From positions 1-64,000 of the forward strand of contig NSJJ01000016.1 in the NCBI GenBank assembly GCA_002632355.1: a stretch of 64,000 nt of DNA, read 5' to 3'. A model generated the notes under the pieces. The model searched no databases. It was not told where the DNA came from and was given only the letters and a program-made list of their open reading frames with translations. Source of the DNA: Sulfuricella denitrificans (GTDB taxonomy: Bacteria; Pseudomonadota; Gammaproteobacteria; Burkholderiales; Sulfuricellaceae). The translations under genes and the position numbers were made by a program. Below, one piece after another: positions 54,294 to 62,101 of this stretch (position 1 is the stretch's first letter; every line of letters starts with the position of its first letter).

Positions 54294-55541
54294 TCACCGT
54301 GCCAGCGAAAAACGCGGTCGTGGGTCACGCAGCAGCAGGTCGGGTGCGGAAAATGGCGCCAGCCGTTCCAGGAAATCCAGCAACTCCAGTGCCGGACTGT
54401 TGCGGAAAAAGCGCGCGGCGGGAGTCTCGATCCATATCCGGTCAGCATAAGCATAAACTTCGTGGGGGGTGTCCCCAATGCCGTCGTGGTTAAGATCGAA
54501 GCCCTGATAATCGTCCCAGTAATTGTCAAGCCAGTGGTTTGAGAGCGCATCTCCCGAACCGAAAATGACGACCTGGACCAGATTTTTCTCGAAACGATTA
54601 TTTTCGAAGGTGTGTCCGCCTTTCTCCCCATATAGCTGAACACCTGTCGTATTGTGCGCAATGAGGTTGCCGCGGAACACGACCTTGTTGGCATCGCCAA
54701 CCGGAGAATCGGAAAGTATACCGGTGGCACAATGCACAATCCGGTTGCCTTCCGCCAGAATTTCGGTGCTCTTCTTGATGGCTATGCAGGCACCGCTGAC
54801 ATCCGCAGTATGCTGCAGGGTATTGTCATGGATCGTAATGTAATCGGAATTCAGTACAACAATCCCTGTACTGTTGCCGGAAAGTCGATTTCCCTTGATA
54901 TGGCAGTAAGGCGAAAATATGAGGTGCATGCCATAGCGGCTGCCGCGTATGGAATTTCCCGAGACAAAATTATTGGGTGAATTCATCAGGGTAAAATCTC
55001 TCGCATCAGCGATATCATTATCCTCGATGTGGTTGTCAATGCTGTTCCAGAGGCGAACAGATTCCCCGCGCATGGACAACTCGGCAGACTTGGAGCGAAT
55101 GCGGTTGTGGCGCACCACATTTTGCTTCGCCTGCTTGAGTACAACGCCGAAAAGCGCATTCTCAATCACATTGTTTTCGATCCGGTTGCCATTACCTTCA
55201 ATGGCGATGCCTGAATCCATTTGATCATGAGAACTCCCTGTATTGCGCAGAACAAGCCCTCGCACGACGGTATTGTCGGCATTGATCCGCAACACGGACC
55301 GTTTCCCGCCGCCATCAATGATGGCCTTGCCGCCCCCGTCCAGCACGATGGGCCGTGAAAGCGTCACGGGCCCTGCATAAATACCAGGCTCCAGGCGCAG
55401 GGTTCCGCCAGGAGGCGTCCCATCCACAAGCGTCTGCAGCGATAGCTGGCTAAGCGCAGGACAAGGAAGAAGCAAAAGGAAGGACAGGAAATAATGATGC
55501 CAGCGAACCGGCGCAGCCGACAGCCGCCGTATAACCTTCAT
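54294..55541 (-). CDS. NosD-like periplasmic parallel beta-helix protein, orphan
   Basis: 415 aa from ATG 55541 (MKVIRRLSAAP), followed by a signal peptide (YFLSFLLLLPCPALS). The rest is a right-handed beta-helix (PbH1/CASH repeats: GIAIEGNGNRIENNVI, GVVLKQAKQNVVRHNRI, YGMHLIFSPYCHIKGNR) with the NosD ending NHWLDNYWDDYQGFDLNHDGIGDTPHE and LLDFLERLAPFSAPDLLLRDPRPR. NosD helps mature the copper centre of N2O reductase. No nosZ, nosR, nosF or nosY is nearby. No good ribosome site is seen, so the start is uncertain. Confidence 0.82.
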   Translation of the reverse strand: MKVIRRLSAAPVRWHHYFLSFLLLLPCPALSQLSLQTLVDGTPPGGTLRLEPGIYAGPVTLSRPIVLDGGGKAIIDGGGKRSVLRINADNTVVRGLVLRNTGSSHDQMDSGIAIEGNGNRIENNVIENALFGVVLKQAKQNVVRHNRIRSKSAELSMRGESVRLWNSIDNHIEDNDIADARDFTLMNSPNNFVSGNSIRGSRYGMHLIFSPYCHIKGNRLSGNSTGIVVLNSDYITIHDNTLQHTADVSGACIAIKKSTEILAEGNRIVHCATGILSDSPVGDANKVVFRGNLIAHNTTGVQLYGEKGGHTFENNRFEKNLVQVVIFGSGDALSNHWLDNYWDDYQGFDLNHDGIGDTPHEVYAYADRIWIETPAARFFRNSPALELLDFLERLAPFSAPDLLLRDPRPRFSLAR

Positions 55542-55680
55542 ATTGGGTGCAGGAATCGGATCATGGGGGACAACTGAGTACGCAGGCGGACAGAAAACCC
55601 ATGCTGCCATTGAACAGGAAAAACCGCCTTGATTCTGCGCAAGAAATAACATTAGCCAACATCACAGCACATGACAGATC

Positions 55681-56139
55681 TCAGCTTGCGTCCCTTTTTG
55701 CGCTTTTCATGACCTGAGCCTTTTCCCGCTGCCACTCGCGATCTTTTTCGGCATCGCGCTTGTCATGCTGTTTTTTTCCTTTGGCAAGGCCGATTTCGAG
55801 CTTGATGCGCCCCTTGGAATAATGCAAGTCGAGCGGCACCAGCGTGTAACCCGCACGTTCTACCTTACCGATCAGCTTGCTGATTTCCTCGGCATGCAAC
55901 AGCAGTTTACGCGTGCGCACCGGGTCGGGATGAACATGAGTAGAAGCCGTCGGGAGTGGGCTGATATGGCAGCCGATTAAAAACAGTTCGCCGCTACGAA
56001 TAATGACGTAGGATTCCTTCAGGTTGGCTCGACCGGCACGTATCGCCTTGACTTCCCAGCCCTCCAGCACCATGCCGGTCTCGTATCTTTCCTCGATAAA
56101 GAAATCGTGAAAAGCTTTCTTGTTTTGCGCAATGCTCAT
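55681..56139 (-). CDS. smpB: SsrA-binding protein
   Basis: 152 aa tmRNA partner in trans-translation. [49 protein letters not shown] and [31 protein letters not shown] are the family blocks. Divergent from ratA, as in many Proteobacteria. The tmRNA gene itself is not in the window. Confidence 0.96.
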   Translation of the reverse strand: MSIAQNKKAFHDFFIEERYETGMVLEGWEVKAIRAGRANLKESYVIIRSGELFLIGCHISPLPTASTHVHPDPVRTRKLLLHAEEISKLIGKVERAGYTLVPLDLHYSKGRIKLEIGLAKGKKQHDKRDAEKDREWQREKAQVMKSAKRDAS

Positions 56140-56214
56140 GGAGGCGTGAATTTCCGCAGTAAATGAGGTATTTTAGCGTCTTTATACACTCGCGTTAAAG
56201 CTGCAAATTCAAAG

Positions 56215-56652
56215 ATGGCAATTGTAGACAAATCGGTGCTGGTCATGTTCTCGGCACAACAGATGTTCGACCTCGTGGATGGAGTGGAACTTTACCCGCA
56301 ATTTCTCCCCTGGTGTGGCGGAACAGATGTGAAATGGCGTGACGAGACAAGCACCGTGGCAACGATAGGAATCGACTTTCACCGCATCAAGCAAAGTTTC
56401 ACCACCGAAAACACCAAGCAGATTCCCTCTTTGATTGAAATGAAGTTGCAGGACGGCCCTTTTCGTCATCTGGATGGCTGCTGGCGTTTCATTGCACTCA
56501 ATGAAAGTGCATGCAAAGTCGAATTCAAGCTGCACTACGAATTTTCCAGCAAACTGCTGGAATCCCTGGTTGGCCCGGTATTCAATCACATCACCAACAA
56601 TTTTGTGGATGCGTTCGTGGAACGCGCCGAAAAGGTCTACGGTTCATCATGA
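56215..56652 (+). CDS. ratA: RatA/Coq10-type START-domain protein
   Basis: 145 aa. KSVLVMFSAQQMFDLVDGVELYPQFLPWCGG is the classic N-terminus; the fold is a START/polyketide cyclase-like lipid cavity. Homologues are linked to ubiquinone binding (Coq10) and, in E. coli, to blocking ribosome association (RatA). The stop overlaps the rnfH start as ATGA. Confidence 0.93.
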   Translation: MAIVDKSVLVMFSAQQMFDLVDGVELYPQFLPWCGGTDVKWRDETSTVATIGIDFHRIKQSFTTENTKQIPSLIEMKLQDGPFRHLDGCWRFIALNESACKVEFKLHYEFSSKLLESLVGPVFNHITNNFVDAFVERAEKVYGSS

Positions 56653-56978
56653 GCGAAACTATCCATATCGAAATTGCCTATGCCCTGCAACATGAGCAGA
56701 TTCTGCTCAAGCGGGAGGCTGTGTCCGGCATTACCGCCGAGCAGGCGATCCGCGACTCAGGCTTGCTCGAAAAGCACCCTGAAATCGATCTCTCGAAAAA
56801 CAAGATCGGCATTTTTGGAAAACTGGCCAAACTGGATACCGTGCTACGCGACAGGGATCGCATCGAGATTTACCGCCCGCTCATCGCTGACCCCAAGGAA
56901 GTGCGCAAGAAACGTGCAGAGGAAGGCAAGGTCATGAAGAAAGGCGGCGGAGATGTTGCCGGTGCCGGGGATGAATAG
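56649..56978 (+). CDS. rnfH: RnfH/RatB family ubiquitin-fold protein
   Basis: 109 aa from ATG 56649 (MSETIHIEIAYALQHEQ). DLSKNKIGIFGKLAKLDTVLRDRDRIEIYRPLIADPKEVRKKRAE is the RnfH signature. Role unknown; almost always paired with ratA. No rnf operon in the window. Confidence 0.93.
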   Translation: MSETIHIEIAYALQHEQILLKREAVSGITAEQAIRDSGLLEKHPEIDLSKNKIGIFGKLAKLDTVLRDRDRIEIYRPLIADPKEVRKKRAEEGKVMKKGGGDVAGAGDE

Positions 56979-57017
56979 AGGTAAAATGGCATTCCTGATT
57001 TCAGAAAGAATTTTGTA

Positions 57018-57575
57018 ATGCGAACCGAAGTACATGTACACGGCAGTCTTTATCTGCGCAAAGGCGTCACGCTCGCCCAGATCGAAGCTGGCCTCAGGCA
57101 ATGGATGGAATATCTGGACGCGGAGAGCATCAGTGAAATGCACAGTCTGGAACCCAGCGAACCGGGCGTAAGCCATGACCAGTCTGCTCGAGTGCTCGAT
57201 ATCTGCTGGACTGGGGAAGTCGGGCGCACCTTCCAGCGCAGCCTGCAGGCCACACTGGCCGACATCGGGCCGCTTCTGGAGCACGCATCGGAAATTGAAC
57301 TTACTTTTTATCACGAAGACGGCCGCGACGAATTCCAGCTCCTGTTTGCCGGTCCCAGCGCCGAATCCATCCACCAGGTCCAGCGGCGGCTCATGCTGAC
57401 GGATGTGGCAGGCCTGCTATCGCGCCATTTCGCCCCGACCGAGGTCGGGCGCGTTGAAGCGCTGGTCAACGAGTTGTTCGACCGCGACTGGGAGCAAAGG
57501 GGCACTCAGGCCGAGGCCGATTTCCAGCCCTCGGGCAGCCTGATCCCGTTTCGCGGCAAAAAGCACCTGCACTAA
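57018..57575 (+). CDS. Uncharacterised conserved-looking protein
   Basis: 185 aa soluble protein: starts MRTEVHVHGSLYLRKGVTLAQIEAGLRQWMEYLD, acidic middle, with paired beta-strand patterns (ELTFYHEDGRDEFQLLFAG) and a helical C-terminus (SIHQVQRRLMLTDVAGLLSRHF). I recognise no characterised family; it could be a betaproteobacterial DUF. ATG 39 bases after rnfH. It converges on the HIT-family gene with only two bases between the stops. Confidence 0.7.
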   Translation: MRTEVHVHGSLYLRKGVTLAQIEAGLRQWMEYLDAESISEMHSLEPSEPGVSHDQSARVLDICWTGEVGRTFQRSLQATLADIGPLLEHASEIELTFYHEDGRDEFQLLFAGPSAESIHQVQRRLMLTDVAGLLSRHFAPTEVGRVEALVNELFDRDWEQRGTQAEADFQPSGSLIPFRGKKHLH

Positions 57576-57577
57576 CG

Positions 57578-58636
57578 CTATAACACCAGATTCGCCAGTT
57601 CGCGCTCGATGGCTGCCGCATCGAGCCGCTCGTAGTCTTCCCGGTTGAAGGTAATCATGCCGCCCGCCAGTTCGTGCCAGGTAAAGCCGCTGGTCCAGAC
57701 GGGCTGTGTATAACCTCCCTGCTTTCGGCGCGGAAACAGATACAGGCAGCCGGAAGAATAAAGCAGGTTGTAAGGCGTTTCATTCTCGTGCAACTGGTGA
57801 ATGGCGGACCATGCCGACTTTGGATCAGAGAAGGCACGACAAGTCACCGGATAAGACATTTCTCCGCCATTGTGGCGCCACGCAGGCGCCATCACCGGAA
57901 AGCCTTCCGGCTTGATGAACATCTGGAAATGCAGGTGATTCACCGAGGCGAATGCCCCTAGCGAGTTGTAGCCGAAGCCCACGCCATCCAGCGTCTGCGC
58001 CAGTGTTGCAGTGGCCTCCCAGAGATAGAAATGATGCGCCTCGGTCAGATATTGCGGCAGGCAGCTATCCCGCTCCGGCACCAGCAGTCCGTGAAAATCC
58101 ACGAAGGGATACTTGTTGTAATACAGCGTAGCATGCCGGCCAAGCAGTTCTCCGCTCCAGAACGACTCTTTCTGCATGAACCCCTTGTTGAAATGAAACC
58201 CGGCCTCGTCAAAAGGGGCGCGCAGATGCTCCGGCACGCGGGCAGTGATGCGCTTGGGGCGAAACGAGCGCAGATGATTGAACTGCAGTTCCCAGATACC
58301 TGCCTTACGTTTCACCGTCGGTTGGAGACGATCCAGCCCGACAGCATGGATCTTGAGAAAAACCAGCAGGTCTTCCTCTACGGCCTGAATCTCGCGGCCC
58401 TGCTGCAGGGCTTGTACATACTCATCGCGCAAGTCAGCATAAAGCTGCAACAGCCCGGCAGCGGCAGCTTTGTAAAGCCGATGATCAAAGGTCGCGTTGG
58501 CGCATACCAGGATAAACGGGCCCAGTCCCCCTTTATTCAGCAGCCCGTCCAGACCGGCGGAAAAAGCTGCGCTGAACGCCTCACCGGAGGCAAAAAGCGG
58601 TTCCTCATTCGAAATCAAAACAGGTATTCTCCACAA
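57578..58636 (-). CDS. HIT-superfamily protein resembling GDP-hexose phosphorylase (GDPGP1/VTC2-like)
   Basis: 352 aa. The nucleotide-transferase motif SVNHLHFQMF gives HLHFQ at 234-238, the H-x-H-x-Q form of GalT and of VTC2/GDPGP1 rather than the HxHxH of simple HIT hydrolases. Upstream block YYNKYPFVDFHGLLVPERDSC (172-192) matches the substrate-loop region. A C-terminal part contains NLLYSSGCLYLFPRRKQGG. Likely a nucleotide-sugar phosphorylase or adenylyltransferase. Start is TTG 58636 or TTG 58618 (GGAG ten bases upstream). Confidence 0.65.
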   Translation of the reverse strand: MWRIPVLISNEEPLFASGEAFSAAFSAGLDGLLNKGGLGPFILVCANATFDHRLYKAAAAGLLQLYADLRDEYVQALQQGREIQAVEEDLLVFLKIHAVGLDRLQPTVKRKAGIWELQFNHLRSFRPKRITARVPEHLRAPFDEAGFHFNKGFMQKESFWSGELLGRHATLYYNKYPFVDFHGLLVPERDSCLPQYLTEAHHFYLWEATATLAQTLDGVGFGYNSLGAFASVNHLHFQMFIKPEGFPVMAPAWRHNGGEMSYPVTCRAFSDPKSAWSAIHQLHENETPYNLLYSSGCLYLFPRRKQGGYTQPVWTSGFTWHELAGGMITFNREDYERLDAAAIERELANLVL

Positions 58637-58646
58637 TAAAAGCTGT

Positions 58647-59816
58647 TCATCCTGCCACCAGCATGTGTTCAGTCAATCGCGCCCAGTAGCTTGCCCCCAG
58701 CGCCAGCACTTCGTCGTTGAAGTCATAGTGCGGATTGTGCAACATGCAACCGCCCTCCCCCATACCATTCCCCAGCCAGATGTAGCAGCCTGGCCGTTCC
58801 AGCAACATGAAGGAAAAATCCTCCGCACCCATGGAGGGACGCAGGTCGCTGCGCACCGCTTCTTTGCCCACAAGTCCAGCAGCGACATTGCGACAGATTT
58901 CCGTTTCAGCATTCGAATTGATTGTGGCGGGGTAGCCACGCCGGTAATCGAGGCTGACCTGCACCCCGAATCCCGCTGCGATGCCGCCGCAGATGCGCTC
59001 CATGGCCGCCTCGACACGATCCTGCACCTCCGGGCGGAAAGCGCGCACCGTCCCCCCCAGCGTGGCATGATCCGGGATCACGTTGTAGGCATCTCCGGCA
59101 TGGAAGCGGGTCACGCTCAGCACCGCCGCATCGAGCGGGTCCAGCGTGCGGCTGACGATGGTTTGCAGCGCCTGCATCAGTGCGCCGCCAGCTGCGACCG
59201 GGTCGGCACCCTGATGAGGCATGGCCGCATGGGCACCGTGACCCTTGATGACGATATCGAACTGGTCCGCCGAAGCCATCATGGGACCGGGCATGATGGC
59301 AAACTGTCCGGCCGGCAGACCGGGCCAGTTATGCAAGCCGAACACCGCCTGCATGGGAAAACGCTCGAACAGGCCATCCTCGATCATCACCCGGGCGCCG
59401 CCTTCGCCTTCCTCGGCGGGCTGAAAGATGAAATATACAGTACCGTCAAAATTGCCCGTGGCCGCCAGATATTCCGCCGCGCCCAGCAGCATCGCGGTAT
59501 GGCCGTCGTGTCCGCAGGCATGCATCTTGCCATCGAAATGGGAGCGATGCGGAAACGGATTCTGCTCATGGATCGGCAAAGCATCCATATCGGCGCGCAA
59601 GCCAATGGCCCGGTCGCTGCTACCCGAACGCAACACCCCCACCACGCCGGTTCCTGCCAGGCCGCGATGCACTTCAATACCTGCGGCGGAAAGCACTTCC
59701 ACCACCAGGGCGCTGGTGCGCTGCTCCTCGAACGCGGTTTCCGGATGGGCGTGAATATCCCGCCGCAAGGCGACGAGGCGCTCCTGATTCTGCCTGATAT
59801 GGGATAAGACTGACAT
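58647..59816 (-). CDS. M20D amidohydrolase (hippurate/IAA-amino acid hydrolase type)
   Basis: 389 aa from ATG 59816 (MSVLSHIRQNQERLVALRRDIHAHPE); an upstream ATG at 59837 is possible. Metal-site motifs HACGHDGHTAMLLGAA, FQPAEEGEGGA and GLHNWPG, dimerisation lid FDIVIKGHGAHAAMPHQGADP, and SMGAEDFSFML. Hydrolyses N-acyl amino acids; the natural substrate is unknown. Confidence 0.92.
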   Translation of the reverse strand: MSVLSHIRQNQERLVALRRDIHAHPETAFEEQRTSALVVEVLSAAGIEVHRGLAGTGVVGVLRSGSSDRAIGLRADMDALPIHEQNPFPHRSHFDGKMHACGHDGHTAMLLGAAEYLAATGNFDGTVYFIFQPAEEGEGGARVMIEDGLFERFPMQAVFGLHNWPGLPAGQFAIMPGPMMASADQFDIVIKGHGAHAAMPHQGADPVAAGGALMQALQTIVSRTLDPLDAAVLSVTRFHAGDAYNVIPDHATLGGTVRAFRPEVQDRVEAAMERICGGIAAGFGVQVSLDYRRGYPATINSNAETEICRNVAAGLVGKEAVRSDLRPSMGAEDFSFMLLERPGCYIWLGNGMGEGGCMLHNPHYDFNDEVLALGASYWARLTEHMLVAG

Positions 59817-59910
59817 GGCGATCTCTGTCTGAAACATCAATACGCCACGATAACACTCACCGCCGGCCTCTGAAAGAGAGAGGCAGGCGGAATGCTTTTA
59901 CATGAGGAGA

Positions 59911-60477
59911 TCAGTCGCGGAACGCTTCGACCTGAATGGCAATTTTCACCTCGTCGCTGACAGCTGGCACGTATTTGCTCATACCGAATTCGGAGCGCTT
60001 GATCATCGTCGTGGCATTGGCGCCGCACATGGCCTTCCTGGTCATTGGATGTGGCGCACATTTGAAATGATCCACTTTCAGGCTGACGGGCCGGGTTACC
60101 CCCAGCAGGGTGAAATCCCCATCGGCACCGGTCAGTTTATCCCCATCGAACCTGAGTGATTTTGATTTGAAAGTCATGGCTGGATATTTGGCCGTGTCAA
60201 AAAAATCCTCACCCTGCAGATGCTTTTCCAGCTCTGCCAGGCCGGTATCGATACTGGTGGCGTCAATGCTGATATCGATGCTGCCAGACTGGGATGCCGT
60301 ATCCAGCGTGAAGGCGCCAGAAGTCCTGTTGAAGCGCCCGCGCTGGATGGAGAAGCCCAGATGGCTGACCTCGAAGCTCGGGAAGGTGTGACGCGCATCG
60401 ATGGTATAAGTATCCGCGGCAAAGGCGGATGTACTCAGGCTAGCGGCAATGGCAATGGCGATCAGTGCTTTTTTCAT
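59911..60477 (-). CDS. yceI: YceI family periplasmic lipid-binding protein (1)
   Basis: 188 aa. Signal peptide MKKALIAIAIAASLSTSAFA, then the YceI lipocalin-like barrel: YTIDARHTFPSFEVSHLGFS, GSIDISIDATSIDTGLAELEKHL, FFDTAKYPAMTFKSKSLRF, DFTLLGVTRPVSLKVDHFKC. Relatives bind polyisoprenoids. Last gene of the marR operon. Confidence 0.93.
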   Translation of the reverse strand: MKKALIAIAIAASLSTSAFAADTYTIDARHTFPSFEVSHLGFSIQRGRFNRTSGAFTLDTASQSGSIDISIDATSIDTGLAELEKHLQGEDFFDTAKYPAMTFKSKSLRFDGDKLTGADGDFTLLGVTRPVSLKVDHFKCAPHPMTRKAMCGANATTMIKRSEFGMSKYVPAVSDEVKIAIQVEAFRD

Positions 60478-60494
60478 GGTGTTCTCCTGATAAA

Positions 60495-61052
60495 TTACTT
60501 GCGGACGGGGGTTAGTACAAAATGGAATCTGACCTGGACTTCGTCGGCAACCACCGAAGTATCGCTCCAGATGCCGGAGCCGATTCCATAATCCAGACGT
60601 TTAAGCGGAAAGCTGCCGTCAAGGACAAGCATGTCTTTTTCCTGGCGCAACGTGAATGGCGCGCGTACTTCCAGTGTCTTGCCCTTGATGCTCATCTTGC
60701 CGCTGGTTTCAAATCGGCCACCACCCAGCACCCTGAACGCAGTCGAACTGAAGCTGGCCCTGGGGAAATCGCGCGCATTGAACCAGCTCTTGCCCTTGAC
60801 TTCCTCATTGGCCTCATCACTGCCGGCATCGACGCTGCCCAGGTCAATATCAATCTGGGCGCGCCCGGTATCCGGCCTGGCGGGATCAAGCAGCATCTGC
60901 GCCGTGAATTTTCTGAAAACACCTTCTACCGGCACGTTCATCTGTCTGGTAACAAAGGTAACCGAGCTTTTTTCGGCCAGCAGCGGTCCAAATTCGGCGC
61001 CCTGGGCTGCACCCGCAGTCAGCAGGAGCAAGAGATAAAGCAGGCGCATCAT
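60495..61052 (-). CDS. YceI family periplasmic protein (2)
   Basis: 185 aa with signal peptide (LLYLLLLLTAGAAQG). Divergent YceI: SSVTFVTRQMNVPVEGVFRKFTAQM, GRAQIDIDLGSVDAGSDEANEEVKGKSWFNARDFPRA, MSIKGKTLEVRAPFTL, YGIGSGIWSDTSVVADEV. Its ATG overlaps the cytochrome stop. With the next gene it gives two YceI proteins and a cytochrome b561 in one operon. Confidence 0.92.
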   Translation of the reverse strand: MMRLLYLLLLLTAGAAQGAEFGPLLAEKSSVTFVTRQMNVPVEGVFRKFTAQMLLDPARPDTGRAQIDIDLGSVDAGSDEANEEVKGKSWFNARDFPRASFSSTAFRVLGGGRFETSGKMSIKGKTLEVRAPFTLRQEKDMLVLDGSFPLKRLDYGIGSGIWSDTSVVADEVQVRFHFVLTPVRK

Positions 61053-61600
61053 CTTGAATCTCCACGTTCGAGGAAAGGCAGCATGCGGGCGAGAATGCCG
61101 TCTCGCTCGATGAAGTGGTGCCTGAGCGCCGCGCCGATATGTGCCAGCAGCAGGACCAGCATGGCCATGTTGAGCGTTTCGTGCACTTCCCGCAGCAGAT
61201 CGCCGAGTGCCTTGTCCTTGCCGATCAGATCAGGCAGGGGCAGCAGCCCGAGGTAAACGGTCTGGAACCCCTTGGCCGAGCTCATCAGCCAGCCCGAGAG
61301 GGGAATGGCGAACAGCAGCAGGTATAGCAGATGGTGCAAGCCGTTCGCAGCATGCCGTTGCCACAGTGGCATGCTGTCGGGGAGCGGCGGCGGCTTGTGG
61401 CTCACACGCCATGCCAGGCGCAGCAGGAGCAACAGGAAAACCGTCACGCCCAGCCACTTGTGATAGCTGATCAACCTGAGCTTGAGCGGGGAAAGTGCCA
61501 GGTCCGCCATGTAAACCCCGAGCGGAAACAGGGCCACGATCAGCAGCGCGGTGAGCCAGTGCAAGGCGATGGCAGTATGGGTATAACGGGCCGGGATCAT
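61049..61600 (-). CDS. Cytochrome b561 (CybB/YodB-type)
   Basis: 183 aa, four membrane helices with heme-ligand histidines: YTHTAIALHWLTALLI, LRLISYHKWLGVTVFLLLLLRLAWR, GLHHLLYLLLFAIPLSGWLM and REVHETLNMAMLVLLLAHIGAALRHHFI. Diheme quinol-linked electron carrier; in E. coli CybB is a superoxide:quinone oxidoreductase. ATGA overlap with marR upstream. Confidence 0.93.
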   Translation of the reverse strand: MIPARYTHTAIALHWLTALLIVALFPLGVYMADLALSPLKLRLISYHKWLGVTVFLLLLLRLAWRVSHKPPPLPDSMPLWQRHAANGLHHLLYLLLFAIPLSGWLMSSAKGFQTVYLGLLPLPDLIGKDKALGDLLREVHETLNMAMLVLLLAHIGAALRHHFIERDGILARMLPFLERGDSR

Positions 61601-62046
61601 GCCTGCTCCTTGCCGGCGCGTGCAGCCATGAAAGCGGTACGCAAGCGGCTCAGGTTATTTTCCATGGAGACCAGGTCCTGCGCTGAAAGTTCGGTAAAGG
61701 CCAGCGCCATGTAGCCCAGATGGGCCGGGAAAATCTGCGCGAACAGGGCCTCGCCCTGCGGGGTCAGTTGCACGATCTGACTGCGCCCGTCACTGGGCGA
61801 GGCGATTCGTTGCACCAGTTTTTTGTCAGTCAGACGGTCCACCACGCCGGTAAGCGTGCCTTTGGTGATCAGGGTTTTTTCGCCCAGTTCCTTGAGTGGC
61901 ATACCGGTGGTGTTGCCCAGCGTGGCAATAATGTCAAACTGTGGTGGCGTCAGGTCCAGAGTGCGGATATGCGCTGACGAATAAGCCTCGAAGGCCTGGT
62001 AGGCCTCGGCCAGCTCGCGCAGGACCGGAAGAAAGGCATGAGTCAC
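61597..62046 (-). CDS. MarR-family regulator
   Basis: 149 aa from GTG 62046 (VTHAFLPVLREL) with GGAG upstream. Winged helix: PPQFDIIATLGNTTGMPLKELGEKTLITKGTLTGVVDRLTDKKLVQR, wing SPSDGRSQIVQLTPQG. Heads the b561/YceI operon. A tandem palindrome 9-55 bases upstream is the obvious operator, so autorepression relieved by a phenolic, quinone or oxidant is likely. Confidence 0.93.
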   Translation of the reverse strand: MTHAFLPVLRELAEAYQAFEAYSSAHIRTLDLTPPQFDIIATLGNTTGMPLKELGEKTLITKGTLTGVVDRLTDKKLVQRIASPSDGRSQIVQLTPQGEALFAQIFPAHLGYMALAFTELSAQDLVSMENNLSRLRTAFMAARAGKEQA

Positions 62047-62054
62047 GAATGCTC

Positions 62055-62101
62055 CATCTGGTTCTAATTAGAACCATAATAGTTCTAATTAGAACCAGAT
62101 G
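62055..62101. promoter_or_regulatory. Tandem MarR operator forming a 20-bp inverted repeat
   Basis: Two palindromes, TGGTTCTAATTAGAACCA (62059-62076) and GTTCTAATTAGAAC (62082-62095), have centres 21 bp apart, two helical turns. The whole is also a larger perfect inverted repeat: arms CATCTGGTTCTAATTAGAAC at 62055-62074 and its complement at 62082-62101, spacer 7 bases. It overlaps the last codons and stop (62085-62087) of the upstream gene. Confidence 0.85.

Noticed and set aside
55681-56214. tmRNA gene near smpB
   Set aside because: No alanine-acceptor-like ends or tag reading frame are visible in the flanking gaps.
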